Of a DNA stretch of 14,013 nucleotides, positions 1-6,782 are shown piece after piece. The DNA lies in assembly GCA_964373575.1 (NCBI GenBank), contig CAYJVB010000021.1, positions 1 to 14,013 of the forward strand. The letters are read 5' to 3'. The notes beneath the pieces are model-generated. The model had not been told where the DNA came from, did no database searches, and saw only the letters and a program-made list of their open reading frames with translations. Source of the stretch: CAYJVB01 sp964373575 (lineage in GTDB: Archaea; Aenigmatarchaeota; Aenigmatarchaeia; CG10238-14). Numbering within the stretch: position 1 is the first letter of the stretch; every line of letters starts with the position of its first letter. The position numbers and the translations under genes are program-made.

Positions 1-78
1 GATTTTGATTAGAGAAAAGTAGAGTTATTATTTAGAATTAGGCAACGGTACCTAGTAGTTAAAACAACGTGAATAATA

Positions 79-444
79 ATGGCCAAAATACTAATTGTTG
101 ATGATGATTTTCTAAGTGCGCGAAACCTACAACAAACTTATCAATTATATGGATATGAAGTTTATACTGAACAAAGTTTTGCTGATGCTGCCGAGAGAAT
201 TATTTCTGGTATGTATGATGTAATAGTATGTGATACTAATCTGGGAAGAGGACCACCTGAATTATTAGGATATCAGTTATTGGATTATGCGAGAAGTAAA
301 GGTGTTAATGTTCCTTTCGTAGGTGTAAGTGGTAATGATGATTACAGAAGTGAATGGAAAAGGAGAGGAGCTGGGTTTGTGGAAAAGGGTAGTGGTCCAA
401 GCTCATTATATTTTGAAGCAGTAAAAGAAATCTTAGGACAATAA
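79..444 (+). CDS. Stand-alone response-regulator receiver domain protein
   Basis: A 121-residue protein that is only a CheY-like receiver domain. Visible family residues are the acidic pocket D8-D9-D10, the phospho-acceptor D52 after a hydrophobic strand (VIVCD), S84 in the VSG turn and K103. It should receive a phosphoryl group from a histidine kinase in the cytoplasm and signal by protein contact, as no DNA-binding or enzymatic output domain follows. No kinase is in the window. Residues 56-63 form an unusual Gly/Pro loop (GRGPPELL) just after the phosphorylation site. ATG 79 is the first start in the frame and has only a weak ribosome site. The domain call is firm; the partner is unknown. 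Confidence 0.9.
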   Translation: MAKILIVDDDFLSARNLQQTYQLYGYEVYTEQSFADAAERIISGMYDVIVCDTNLGRGPPELLGYQLLDYARSKGVNVPFVGVSGNDDYRSEWKRRGAGFVEKGSGPSSLYFEAVKEILGQ

Positions 445-463
445 AATCTGTTCTCAATTTTCA

Positions 464-483
464 AAATAAATCATGATTTATTT
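464..483. repeat. 20-bp perfect palindrome downstream of receiver gene
   Basis: AAATAAATCATGATTTATTT is exactly self-complementary and begins 20 bases after the stop of the receiver gene, followed by a T-rich run. It could be part of a transcription end or a dimeric regulator site. AT-only palindromes also arise by chance in such DNA. Confidence 0.4.
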
Positions 484-489
484 ATTTTA

Positions 490-693
490 TCAACGACAAT
501 TATCTTTGATGAAAAAAGATATTAAACATCTTGGAAAATTTGCAACAAGAAATTCTTCTTCGTGGCCTTTATGATCATTAAAACGGAATTCAAAATATCT
601 TTTCATATCACTAAATAAAAAACTAAAGCTAAATCTTTTCCACTTACTATATCTAAATTTAAAACCACAATACAATATTTCTTCTGATTTCAT
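490..693 (-). CDS. Possible small basic aromatic-rich protein (uncertain)
   Basis: A 67-codon open frame that fills most of the gap between the receiver gene and the agmatinase. Its ATG overlaps the agmatinase ATG head-to-head within CATG at 691-694. Codon choice (AGA, GAA, GAT, GGT) resembles neighbouring genes, and the protein is rich in Phe, Lys and Arg. Against it, there is no ribosome site or TATA box upstream of its start, which would have to lie inside the agmatinase coding sequence, and I recognise no family. A later ATG at codon 30 is possible. Treat as a weak candidate. Confidence 0.25.
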   Translation of the reverse strand: MKSEEILYCGFKFRYSKWKRFSFSFLFSDMKRYFEFRFNDHKGHEEEFLVANFPRCLISFFIKDNCR

Positions 694-1531
694 GAAATAC
701 AGCTATGATCCCACTAAATTTCCGAGTAACGTGGCAAGACAAGATGAAGCGGATGTGTCTGTTTTTGGCGTGCCTTTTGAAGCGACAACCGATTATCTAA
801 AGGGTACTGCGAATAGCCCAAAATCTATCAGAACGGCTGCACATTTCATTGAACCATATGATATCGAAATAGGAAAGAATTTATTTGACGTAACAAAGAT
901 AGCTGATGTCGGTGATGTTAAAATAAAGTCTAATGATACTAAAGAAGCTGTTGAAGCTGTGAGAGAATTTGTTTCAAAAATTTTGTTAAAAAAACAATTT
1001 TTTGTGATGCTTGGCGGTGAACATACAATAAGCCTTGGCGCTATTAAATCTATGCCAGAAAGTGTAAAAATAATTTCTTTTGATGCACATTATGACTTGA
1101 AAGAGGTGTGGGAAGGTTCTCAGTTGACACATAACACGTGGCTGAGACGAGCGTCAGAGATTGTTGGCAATGATAGAATTTGTTTAATTGGTGTTAGGAC
1201 TGGAGATGAATTTGAGTTTGAATACGCAAAGAATATTTTGGTTAATCCTACAATAGAACAACTGCAAAACTTTGTTAAAGGTAAATATGTTTACGTTAGT
1301 ATTGATATGGATATTTTTGACCCCTCTGTAGCTCCTGGTGTTGGGACACCTGAACCCGATGGTTTCAGTTATAGACAAGTTTTAAATGGATTGAAAATGG
1401 TAAATGAAAACGCAAACAGAGTTATAGGAATGGATGTGGTTGAAGCACGGCCGATGAAAGATGATACAAGAACAGAGATAATAGCATCGAAACTGATTTT
1501 CAAATCATTAATATGGAATTCTCAGAAATAA
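692..1531 (+). CDS. speB: Agmatinase/arginase-family ureohydrolase
   Basis: A 279-residue binuclear manganese ureohydrolase, most likely agmatinase (agmatine to putrescine and urea). The metal-binding signatures are complete: GGEHT with H111, DAHYD with D131, H133 and D135, and SIDMDIFDP with D205 and D207, followed by the GVGTPEP substrate loop near 216-222. The usual histidine-glycine of the HGT segment reads THNT at 146-149, a small departure. A TATA-like ATTTAAAA around 656-664 lies about 30 bases before ATG 692, so the mRNA is probably leaderless. Family members also hydrolyse arginine, guanidinobutyrate or formiminoglutamate, so substrate and gene symbol are inferred. No other polyamine gene is nearby. 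Confidence 0.88.
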   Translation: MKYSYDPTKFPSNVARQDEADVSVFGVPFEATTDYLKGTANSPKSIRTAAHFIEPYDIEIGKNLFDVTKIADVGDVKIKSNDTKEAVEAVREFVSKILLKKQFFVMLGGEHTISLGAIKSMPESVKIISFDAHYDLKEVWEGSQLTHNTWLRRASEIVGNDRICLIGVRTGDEFEFEYAKNILVNPTIEQLQNFVKGKYVYVSIDMDIFDPSVAPGVGTPEPDGFSYRQVLNGLKMVNENANRVIGMDVVEARPMKDDTRTEIIASKLIFKSLIWNSQK

Positions 1532-1575
1532 TTGTATATGATTTAAATTTATCTAATAGCCTATTGCTTTATTGG

Positions 1576-1661
1576 GCAGGGGTCGGATAGCATGGTCAAT
1601 TCCGCTGGCTTGAGGTGTCAGTCCCTTAGTGGGTTCGAGAGTTCGAATCTCTCCCCCTGCA
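1576..1661 (+). tRNA. tRNA-Leu (anticodon GAG), no intron
   Basis: A class II tRNA. The acceptor stem pairs GCAGGGG (1576-1582) with CCCCTGC (1654-1660), with A73 at 1661. The anticodon arm is CTGGC-TTGAGGT-GTCAG, giving anticodon GAG. A variable arm with a CCC/GGG stem follows, and the T arm is GAGAG-TTCGAAT-CTCTC. CCA is not encoded. A TATA-like TTTAAATT lies about 25-30 bases upstream. It is the only tRNA in the window without an intron. Confidence 0.95.
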
Positions 1662-1715
1662 ATAAAGCTGTTCCTCAAGAAATTAGTTTAGAAAGAAAAT
1701 CTATAAAATATGAAA

Positions 1716-2108
1716 TTATTTGTCAAAAAATTTCTTCATCTTTTCCCAATAATGCTCAAACCAACCATCATAAATTGCTTTGTACTCGTTTTCTGGTACA
1801 TCCGTTTGCGTGAATTTAAGTTTAGTTCCATCTTTTACTTTTTCTAATTCAAATGTTGCTATTGAATAATGTTCTTTTGGCCAATCAGCACCGCGCCATT
1901 TTTGAACAATTCTTTTATCTTTAACAAGTTTTACATTTATTCCCTCAATCCAGCCGTCGTAAGCAGTGAGCTTCCCTCCTACTTTAGTGCTGATCTTGGC
2001 TTCGGCTTCTGTAAATTTTGAATGTTTTTTAGAACTCATCAATGCATCATATACTTCATGAGGAGATGCCTTAAGGATCACAGTCTGTCGAATAATTTTT
2101 GTTTTCAT
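1716..2108 (-). CDS. AHSA1-like SRPBCC domain protein
   Basis: A 130-residue protein of the START-like SRPBCC superfamily, nearest the AHSA1 (activator of Hsp90 ATPase homologue) group. It opens with the typical strand and helix (RQTVILKASPHEVYDAL), has the GGKLTAYDG turn near 43-51, and ends with the long aromatic helix (YDGWFEHYWEKMKKFF). These folds bind hydrophobic ligands or partner proteins; the ligand is unknown. Its ATG directly abuts the stop codon of the upstream DUF1761 reading frame (stop at 2109-2111, ATG at 2106-2108), so the two are almost certainly one transcript with coupled translation. Confidence 0.85.
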   Translation of the reverse strand: MKTKIIRQTVILKASPHEVYDALMSSKKHSKFTEAEAKISTKVGGKLTAYDGWIEGINVKLVKDKRIVQKWRGADWPKEHYSIATFELEKVKDGTKLKFTQTDVPENEYKAIYDGWFEHYWEKMKKFFDK

Positions 2109-2521
2109 TTAAACCCAAGCTGCTAACATCATCCCTGTTAGAACAAGGTATAGTAATTGGTAACCATTGAAGATCAGATATAGCTTTAACGGCTTTTTTT
2201 CAAACAACACTGAGGCTGATGTAGAAGTTGCAACAAAGCCCAACCAAACAAGAAAACCTGTCATAGCGCCTTGAGTATACGTAGTTGCTCCGGCATATTT
2301 AACGAACATTGCAAGAACATAAGATGTCACTAAAGCTGCAACTAGACCCCATGCATATGATTTTCCTACCTTTTTTTCATTTCCTCCATTTCTTTCTTAT
2401 TAGTCTTCATTTCTTTCATCCATGAGCTTCCGAAAAGCATGGGGGAATACCACAAAGCGCCTAATACCATATTTAGAACAGCTGCACCAAGAACAGCTAA
2501 AAGATTAACATCAAATAACAT
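2109..2521 (-). pseudogene. DUF1761-like small membrane protein, split by a frameshift
   Basis: Two reading frames together make one DUF1761-like membrane protein of about 137 residues. The N-terminal part runs from ATG 2521 to a stop at 2366-2368 (51 residues) and contains a hydrophobic helix ending in GALWYSPMLFG, a typical start for this family. The rest continues in another frame, from about 2370 to 2111, with three further hydrophobic stretches. The break is at a run of seven A on the coding strand (T at 2371-2377). One extra A would fuse the frames as MKKKVGKSYAWG. This may be a true mutation, a sequencing error in a homopolymer, or slippage during expression. An internal GTG at 2330 begins the second open frame but would lack the first helix. 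The function of the family is unknown. Confidence 0.8.
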
Positions 2522-2566
2522 TGGGATGATTTTTCACCTATTAATTATACTGCTAAAAGGTATTTA

Positions 2567-2866
2567 TTAAATTTCTACTAGTACATCATTTCCTTCTATT
2601 TTGACTTTGAATGTCTTCTGTTGTACGGGCATTGTCATTCCTTGACCTGTTGTGACGTCATACATCCAGCCGTGCCAGGGACAGGATACTATGTTGCCAT
2701 CCAAAAAACCTTCGCCTAATGGACCACCCTGGTGCTTGCAGACATTATCAATCGCGTAGAATTTCCCGTTAATATTGAATAGTGCGATAGCTGTGCCATT
2801 TGCAAATACAGTTTTACCATCACCGGGGTTTAGATCTGAAGTTTCTGCAACTTTTATTAGAGCCAA
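2567..2866 (-). CDS. Rieske [2Fe-2S] ferredoxin-like protein
   Basis: A 99-residue soluble Rieske domain with both cluster-binding loops: C43-x-H45 in CKHQGGPLGEG and C62-x2-H65 in CPWHGWMYD. It matches the small-subunit ferredoxins of the NirD or dioxygenase-ferredoxin type, which pass electrons in the cytoplasm. There is no membrane anchor and no partner oxygenase or reductase nearby. The likely start is TTG at 2864-2866, because GGTGA (complement of 2871-2875) lies 4 bases upstream and no ATG fits. The broken DUF1761 gene begins 45 bases downstream on the same strand, so the three genes may be cotranscribed. Confidence 0.9.
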   Translation of the reverse strand: MALIKVAETSDLNPGDGKTVFANGTAIALFNINGKFYAIDNVCKHQGGPLGEGFLDGNIVSCPWHGWMYDVTTGQGMTMPVQQKTFKVKIEGNDVLVEI

Positions 2867-2932
2867 AGTATCACCAATTAAGTTTTAAATTGCATTAATT
2901 ATTATAGTACATATTTAAAAATTGTTAATTAT

Positions 2933-3017
2933 GTCCCGGATAGCGTAACCTGGCAGCGCAGAGGCCTGTGGATAAAGCAGGTAGCCTCATGTCGGGGTTC
3001 AAATCCCCGTCTGGGAC
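2933..3017 (+). tRNA. tRNA-His (anticodon GTG) with 11-nt canonical intron
   Basis: The acceptor stem is TCCCGGA (2934-2940) with TCTGGGA (3010-3016). G-1 at 2933 is encoded and pairs with C73 at 3017, the histidine identity pair. The D stem is GCGT/GCGC and the T arm CGGGG-TTCAAAT-CCCCG. The anticodon stem GAGGC/GCCTC encloses an enlarged loop. Removing 2972-2982 leaves CTGTGGA with anticodon GTG at 2968-2970. The splice motif is visible: a short CTG/CAG helix, a loop cut after TGG, and a GTA bulge cut before its last A, between positions 37 and 38. A TATA box (ATATTTAAAA, 2911-2920) lies just upstream. No CCA is encoded. Confidence 0.95.
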
Positions 3018-3146
3018 CTCCTTCTTAGAATCACATATCCCTGCATTTGATTAAAACCTAAGACAAGCTTTTGCTTTTCTTCCACTTTTTCAATTTGACA
3101 TATTCTTTCGGAATTGTGATAAAATTATTTTTCTATAAGAATAATT

Positions 3147-3458
3147 TTACTTGGATGGTATGACATCCGTGAAGATCATACAAAACTTTCTTTTTGCTAT
3201 AACAAGAGTTTTCTCACCATCTTTTGTCAACTGATATGCAATAGTTTTTCCAACCTTTTTTTCTCTAATAAGCTTTGATTCTTTTAACATTTTAAGAGCA
3301 GGGTATATAGTTCCAGGACTGGGTTTAGACCCCTTTCTCTTCCCGATTTCTTCTGCTATTTCTTGACCATGCATTGATTTTTTAGACAATAAAAAAAGTA
3401 TCAGGAATGAAAGCATCCCTCTCATGTCACAGCAATATTCATAAGAAACTTTTCTCAT
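3147..3458 (-). CDS. PadR-like winged-helix transcriptional regulator
   Basis: A 103-residue DNA-binding protein with a PadR N-terminal winged helix: MHGQEIAEEIGKR (29-41), the family signature SPGTIYPAL (47-55), and the wing around KKVGKTIAYQLTKDG (67-81). The C-terminal dimerisation helix is short, so it is a minimal family member. C9-C10 sit in an N-terminal Y-x-C-C motif; the divergent small protein also carries a Tyr-Gly-Cys-Cys motif. It probably represses its own gene and the divergent one through the CGATAT half-sites between them. ATG 3458 is about 26 bases from the palindromic TATA box, which predicts a leaderless mRNA. The ligand is unknown. Confidence 0.87.
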   Translation of the reverse strand: MRKVSYEYCCDMRGMLSFLILFLLSKKSMHGQEIAEEIGKRKGSKPSPGTIYPALKMLKESKLIREKKVGKTIAYQLTKDGEKTLVIAKRKFCMIFTDVIPSK

Positions 3459-3475
3459 ATTTTATATTGGATGAC

Positions 3476-3522
3476 CGATATATTTAAATATATGTTGCTA
3501 CAATATATCGTATACCCGATAT
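3476..3522. promoter_or_regulatory. Divergent promoter with probable PadR operator half-sites
   Basis: The sequence between the PadR gene and the small Cys-Cys gene holds a 16-bp palindromic TATA element (ATATATTTAAATATAT, 3478-3493) able to serve both directions. CGATAT half-sites occur at 3476-3481 and 3517-3522, with the reverse ATATCG at 3505-3510. The last two form a perfect dyad with a 6-base spacer, and the first overlaps the TATA edge. This fits autorepression, which is common in the PadR family; binding itself is inferred. Confidence 0.6.
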
Positions 3523-3550
3523 CATAGGGTTATTTAATGGAGGTGTTATA

Positions 3551-3694
3551 ATGAGAGAATATGGGTGTTGCGAACCAAGATTTTTCCTGACAAAAGAAGA
3601 AAAGGTAGAAATGCTCAAGGAATATAAGGACTCGCTTGAGAAAGAAATTCAAGGAGTTGCAGAAAGAATAAAAGAATTACAAAAGAATAACTAA
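3551..3694 (+). CDS. 47-aa coiled-coil-like protein with Cys-Cys motif
   Basis: A small gene encoding 47 residues. A strong ribosome site GGAGGTG (3539-3545) lies 5 bases before ATG 3551. The N-terminus reads MREYGCCEPRFFLTKEEKVE, and from about residue 14 to 45 the protein is one charged amphipathic helix with heptad-like spacing (EYKDSLEKEIQGVAERIKEL). It resembles the short DUF5320-type archaeal proteins often found beside regulators, but I am not certain of the family. The vicinal cysteines could bind a metal or respond to redox state. It is divergent from the PadR gene and lies 49 bases upstream of the LUD gene, so all three are likely under one control. Confidence 0.8.
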   Translation: MREYGCCEPRFFLTKEEKVEMLKEYKDSLEKEIQGVAERIKELQKNN

Positions 3695-3743
3695 GATGCA
3701 TTTTTGTTTGTTTTTAAGATTTTTTAGCTTATAGGAGATTTTT

Positions 3744-4358
3744 ATGGGTAAATGGGAAAAATTAGCAGATGAAAAAAGAGTCGATAATACAGTTGAATCA
3801 CTGAGATCAAATGGTTTAGAAGTTTTTGTTGTAGATAACGGTGAGGAAGCAAGAAAGAAGGTGTTAGAACTTCTTCCTTTGGGTGCAGAAGTAATGACTG
3901 CTACTTCTATAACTATTGATACAATTGGCGTTTCTAGAGAAATATTGGAATCTGGAAAATACGATTCAGTTCGTAATAAGCTTGATTCTATGGATAGAAA
4001 AACGCAAGGTGCGGAGATGAAAAAATTAGGTGCTACTCCGCAGTATATTTTAGGAAGTGTTCATGCTGTTACTGAAGATGGAAAGGTTTTGGTTGCATCA
4101 GCTTCAGGCAGTCAGTTACCAGCATATTCTTATGGCTCGAACAAAGTAATTTGGGTTGTGGGGACTCAAAAAATTGTTAAAAATATGGAAGAGTGTATGA
4201 AGCGCATATATGAACATAGTCTACCACTAGAAAGTGAGAGGGCTAGAAAGGTTTATGGAATAGCAGGAAGCTCTGTTAATAAATTATTCATTTTAAATAA
4301 AGAATCACAGCCTGGGAGGATAACGATGATTCTTGTTAAAGAAAGGTTGGGATTTTAA
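3744..4358 (+). CDS. LUD-domain (LutC/YkgG-like) protein
   Basis: A 204-residue LUD-domain (former DUF162) protein. Family features are the N-terminal helices, a TATSITID segment (52-59), GSVHAVTEDG (104-113), SASGSQLPA (119-127) and VVGTQKIV (138-145), followed by the helix that ends the fold. In bacteria such proteins act with iron-sulfur partners in lactate oxidation (LutABC), but no LutA or LutB is present, so an orphan role is more likely. The ribosome site GGAGAT (3734-3739) precedes ATG 3744. A T-rich stretch at 3701-3727 could end or attenuate transcription from the small gene upstream. Confidence 0.85.
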   Translation: MGKWEKLADEKRVDNTVESLRSNGLEVFVVDNGEEARKKVLELLPLGAEVMTATSITIDTIGVSREILESGKYDSVRNKLDSMDRKTQGAEMKKLGATPQYILGSVHAVTEDGKVLVASASGSQLPAYSYGSNKVIWVVGTQKIVKNMEECMKRIYEHSLPLESERARKVYGIAGSSVNKLFILNKESQPGRITMILVKERLGF

Positions 4359-4375
4359 ATCTATTTAGAAGCATC

Positions 4376-5140
4376 TTATCTTTGAAGAATCTTTTCAAGT
4401 ACAGTTTTTGGCGATCTTCCCTTTCGAGCCTCATTCATCGCCATCAATAAACCGACATGCAAAGTTAAAACATCAGATATATCTTTAATTGCTGCTTCTC
4501 CATCAACTTTCAGCAGTCTCCCTCTTTTTATATATTCATCCACAACTGGTAATGCTTTATTGAATTCTTGTAATCTTCGCTCCACTGTTGTAGGATCATC
4601 ATCTTTTCTGACATAAAGTGCTGCACCATCTATGTCACATTTACCGTTTTCTTTGGGAGGACGGTTTATTTGGTGATATATATGACTGCCATCTGTTGAA
4701 CATGTCAATCTACCCATTCTTTTTTCCCTAATTGTTTTTTCAGATACGTCCAGCTCCATTGCTAACGTAATAGGATGTCTAGTTTCAATATATTCTAATT
4801 GCGGAAGAGTTCTTGGAAAACCGTCTAACAACAGTTTATAACCCCATAAACCATACTGATTCATGCCCAATTCGAATATATCAATTATTATTTCATCTGG
4901 AACTAATTCGCCCCTGTTATTGTAATCTGCAACTTGCTTTCCTAAAGGTGTACCGTTTTTTATTTCAGCTCTAACCCAGTCACCTGTTGAAACATGTCTA
5001 AAACCAAAAATTTCAGTTAAAATTTCTGATTGAGTTCCTTTACCCGACAAAGGTCTTCCAATAGGTAAAAAATAAGGTTCCCCTGATGCTGGAAAAACTG
5101 GTCTTGTATACATAGTTTTTACAAGATTCGTATTATACAT
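4376..5140 (-). CDS. Adenylate kinase-like nucleoside monophosphate kinase, divergent
   Basis: A 254-residue protein of the bacterial-type long adenylate kinase family (AMP + ATP to 2 ADP). Counting from ATG 5140, the P-loop is GRPLSGKGTQ (28-37), followed by STGDW (51-55) and LLDGFPRT (105-112). A long LID at about 141-178 contains C147-x2-D150 and C168-x2-D171, and RKDDDPTTVERRL follows. The P-loop has Leu where the family usually has Gly (GxPGxGKGT). The LID has a Cys-Asp-Cys-Asp set where zinc-binding relatives have mostly Cys. There are about 25 extra residues at each end. A TATA box at 5164-5171 predicts transcription starting near 5141, favouring ATG 5140 over the upstream TTG at 5146. 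Another NMP specificity cannot be excluded. Confidence 0.82.
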   Translation of the reverse strand: MYNTNLVKTMYTRPVFPASGEPYFLPIGRPLSGKGTQSEILTEIFGFRHVSTGDWVRAEIKNGTPLGKQVADYNNRGELVPDEIIIDIFELGMNQYGLWGYKLLLDGFPRTLPQLEYIETRHPITLAMELDVSEKTIREKRMGRLTCSTDGSHIYHQINRPPKENGKCDIDGAALYVRKDDDPTTVERRLQEFNKALPVVDEYIKRGRLLKVDGEAAIKDISDVLTLHVGLLMAMNEARKGRSPKTVLEKILQR

Positions 5141-5163
5141 AGACAAACTAATTTGTTAAAAGA

Positions 5164-5171
5164 TTTAAATA
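5164..5171 (-). promoter_or_regulatory. TATA box of adenylate kinase-like gene
   Basis: On the reverse strand this reads TATTTAAA, centred about 27 bases upstream of ATG 5140. The spacing gives an essentially leaderless transcript and decides the start codon choice. Confidence 0.65.
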
Positions 5172-5197
5172 CGATTCTTTTCTATAAAATAGGAAAT

Positions 5198-5431
5198 TTA
5201 AGAAAAAAGTCCTGGAAAGTCTCTTTTATAATCAGCTATCACCCCTTTTGCATAACTTATCATTGACCCTAATATTATTGTATTTTCGTAGTATCCGTCA
5301 GCTATATCGTTATAATATCTATCTAAGAAATCAATTGCGCAATTGGTTCTTTCTCTACTGTTTAACCCTTCTATCTGTCTAGCCAGTTTCACTAGGTATT
5401 GTAATTTTTGTTGATCTACATTGTTTGGCAT
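5198..5431 (-). CDS. Small helical protein of unknown function
   Basis: A 77-residue soluble protein I do not recognise. It looks wholly alpha-helical, with no membrane segment, signal peptide or metal motif apart from a single cysteine (C31). Helices are likely at about 6-22, 26-44 and 50-68, and the protein is rich in Tyr, Asp and Arg. An AGGT-like ribosome site (CAGGTAAAAACATG) precedes ATG 5431, with AT-rich TATA-like sequence about 20-28 bases upstream. It is divergent from the MscS-related gene and 57 bases from the adenylate kinase-like gene. Confidence 0.65.
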   Translation of the reverse strand: MPNNVDQQKLQYLVKLARQIEGLNSRERTNCAIDFLDRYYNDIADGYYENTIILGSMISYAKGVIADYKRDFPGLFS

Positions 5432-5511
5432 GTTTTTACCTGATTTTAAATTTATTTTAAGTAGTATAACGTATTAAGTTTAGTCCATTCAAATTCGAGT
5501 TTCAAAAAAGT

Positions 5512-5519
5512 TTTAAATA
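5512..5519 (+). promoter_or_regulatory. TATA box of MscS-related gene
   Basis: TTTAAATA, about 30 bases upstream of ATG 5546, predicts a start of transcription within a few bases of the start codon. No ribosome site is visible, consistent with a nearly leaderless mRNA. Confidence 0.65.
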
Positions 5520-5545
5520 CTCAAATCTAATCTAATTTTGATATC

Positions 5546-6160
5546 ATGGCCTTAGTATCTCTAGCTAATCTGTTCAGTGACTTTTTAACCAGTGTTCTAA
5601 AAACGGCACCATCATTAGTTGGGGCATTTTTACTTCTTCTAATCGGCTGGATATTAGGAAGAATAGCTGAGAGGTTGGTTTTAGAACTATTGAAAAGATT
5701 CCGCACAGACAACTATTTCAAAATAGGTAAGAACGTCAGGATAAGCGAGATTATATCGTTGCTAACTTCATGGATTATTTATTTGGTATTCATAAGCGCC
5801 GCAGTTGACTACTTGAGGATATTAACACTTACGCTGTTTTTCAGTAACATTGTTAGCTTTTTGTCTAGATTATTAAGTGGCACTGTTATATTATTGGTTG
5901 GTTATACTGTTGCTAGCTATGTACAAAAACAGGTTGAGGAAATTAAGACTGGCTATTCAGAAGTTCTCGGTCAAGTAATATTCTTTTTCTCTCTAATTAT
6001 AACGATATCAATGGCTTTTCAAGTTGTCGGTATTCCAACTGATTTGTTAAATGGAATTATTTTGCTTTTGGTCGGAGGTATAGCTCTTGGTATGGCAATT
6101 GCTCTTGGTTTAGGACTTAAAGATTCTGTGGGTAAATTGGCAAAGAAGCATTTAGAATAA
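5546..6160 (+). CDS. MscS-related transmembrane-helix protein
   Basis: A 204-residue integral membrane protein with about four hydrophobic segments at roughly 20-40, 70-92, 105-127 and 140-190, the last probably being two helices. It resembles the TM-helix repeat proteins related to small-conductance mechanosensitive channels. The N-terminal LLIGWILGRIAERLVLELLKRF is typical. The C-terminal segment is glycine-rich and ends GLGLKDSVGKLAKKHLE, like the pore helix and following stretch of MscS. The cytoplasmic beta and C-terminal domains of true MscS are absent, so channel activity is uncertain. The next gene encodes another membrane protein in the same direction, 66 bases downstream. Confidence 0.8.
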   Translation: MALVSLANLFSDFLTSVLKTAPSLVGAFLLLLIGWILGRIAERLVLELLKRFRTDNYFKIGKNVRISEIISLLTSWIIYLVFISAAVDYLRILTLTLFFSNIVSFLSRLLSGTVILLVGYTVASYVQKQVEEIKTGYSEVLGQVIFFFSLIITISMAFQVVGIPTDLLNGIILLLVGGIALGMAIALGLGLKDSVGKLAKKHLE

Positions 6161-6226
6161 GCCTTGGTTTTTGTTACTAAACTCCTCTCTGGAATCTTTA
6201 TTTCTACAATTTCGGAATAATTAGTT

Positions 6227-6685
6227 ATGCTAAAGATAGTTATCAAAACATCTAGGTTAGCATTCGTCAGCGTTTATGCTTTTTGTATTATACTAACACT
6301 TCTTTTTTTCTTTTTTGAATTTCACAAAATCTCTATATATCTCAATTTAGTTTTTCTGTTTGTAATGCTTTCAATAGCTACATATCCAGAATATTTTGTA
6401 TTTTATTACACTTTCATGATTGACAGAGATAGAATAATTCAGATAAGCGGGTTTCTAGACAAAAAGAAAATTGTAGTTCCTATAACATCTGTTGCGCACG
6501 TCACCCTCAACAAAACTTTCTTAGGAAGAATTTTCAATTATGGTGATGTTTTTGTTGCCGCATTCGCTGACACAAAAGTTATTATACGGGGTGTAAAAAG
6601 ACCTGATGAATTAGTATCGAGAATTGAAACAATGATGGAAAAATACAGATATAAGACAGATGAAACTGAAATGATGAAAAAATAA
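6227..6685 (+). CDS. Bacterial-PH (bPH2, YdbS-like) membrane protein
   Basis: A 152-residue protein with two N-terminal membrane helices (about 11-30 and 36-53) and a cytoplasmic bPH2-type domain from about 57 to 140. The characteristic pieces are FMIDRDRIIQISGFLDKKKIVVPITSVAHV, then KTFLGRIFNYGDVFVAAF and VKRPDELVSRIE. YdbS-like proteins have no firmly known activity; they may scaffold membrane complexes. TATA-like sequence (CTTTATTTC, near 6197-6205) lies about 26 bases before ATG 6227 and suggests its own leaderless transcript, although readthrough from the MscS-related gene is possible. Confidence 0.8.
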   Translation: MLKIVIKTSRLAFVSVYAFCIILTLLFFFFEFHKISIYLNLVFLFVMLSIATYPEYFVFYYTFMIDRDRIIQISGFLDKKKIVVPITSVAHVTLNKTFLGRIFNYGDVFVAAFADTKVIIRGVKRPDELVSRIETMMEKYRYKTDETEMMKK

Positions 6686-6782
6686 CAGAACTTTTGGCTG
6701 GAACTGAAATGAAACAAAAAAGAAAATTAGAATTTGATAATTGGGATTATTGAGTTTATTTTTTTCTCACTTTTATATTCAC

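Noticed and set aside
1592..1813. Plus-strand ORF starting inside tRNA-Leu
   Set aside because: It overlaps the tRNA and the antisense of the AHSA1-like gene, so it is a shadow frame.
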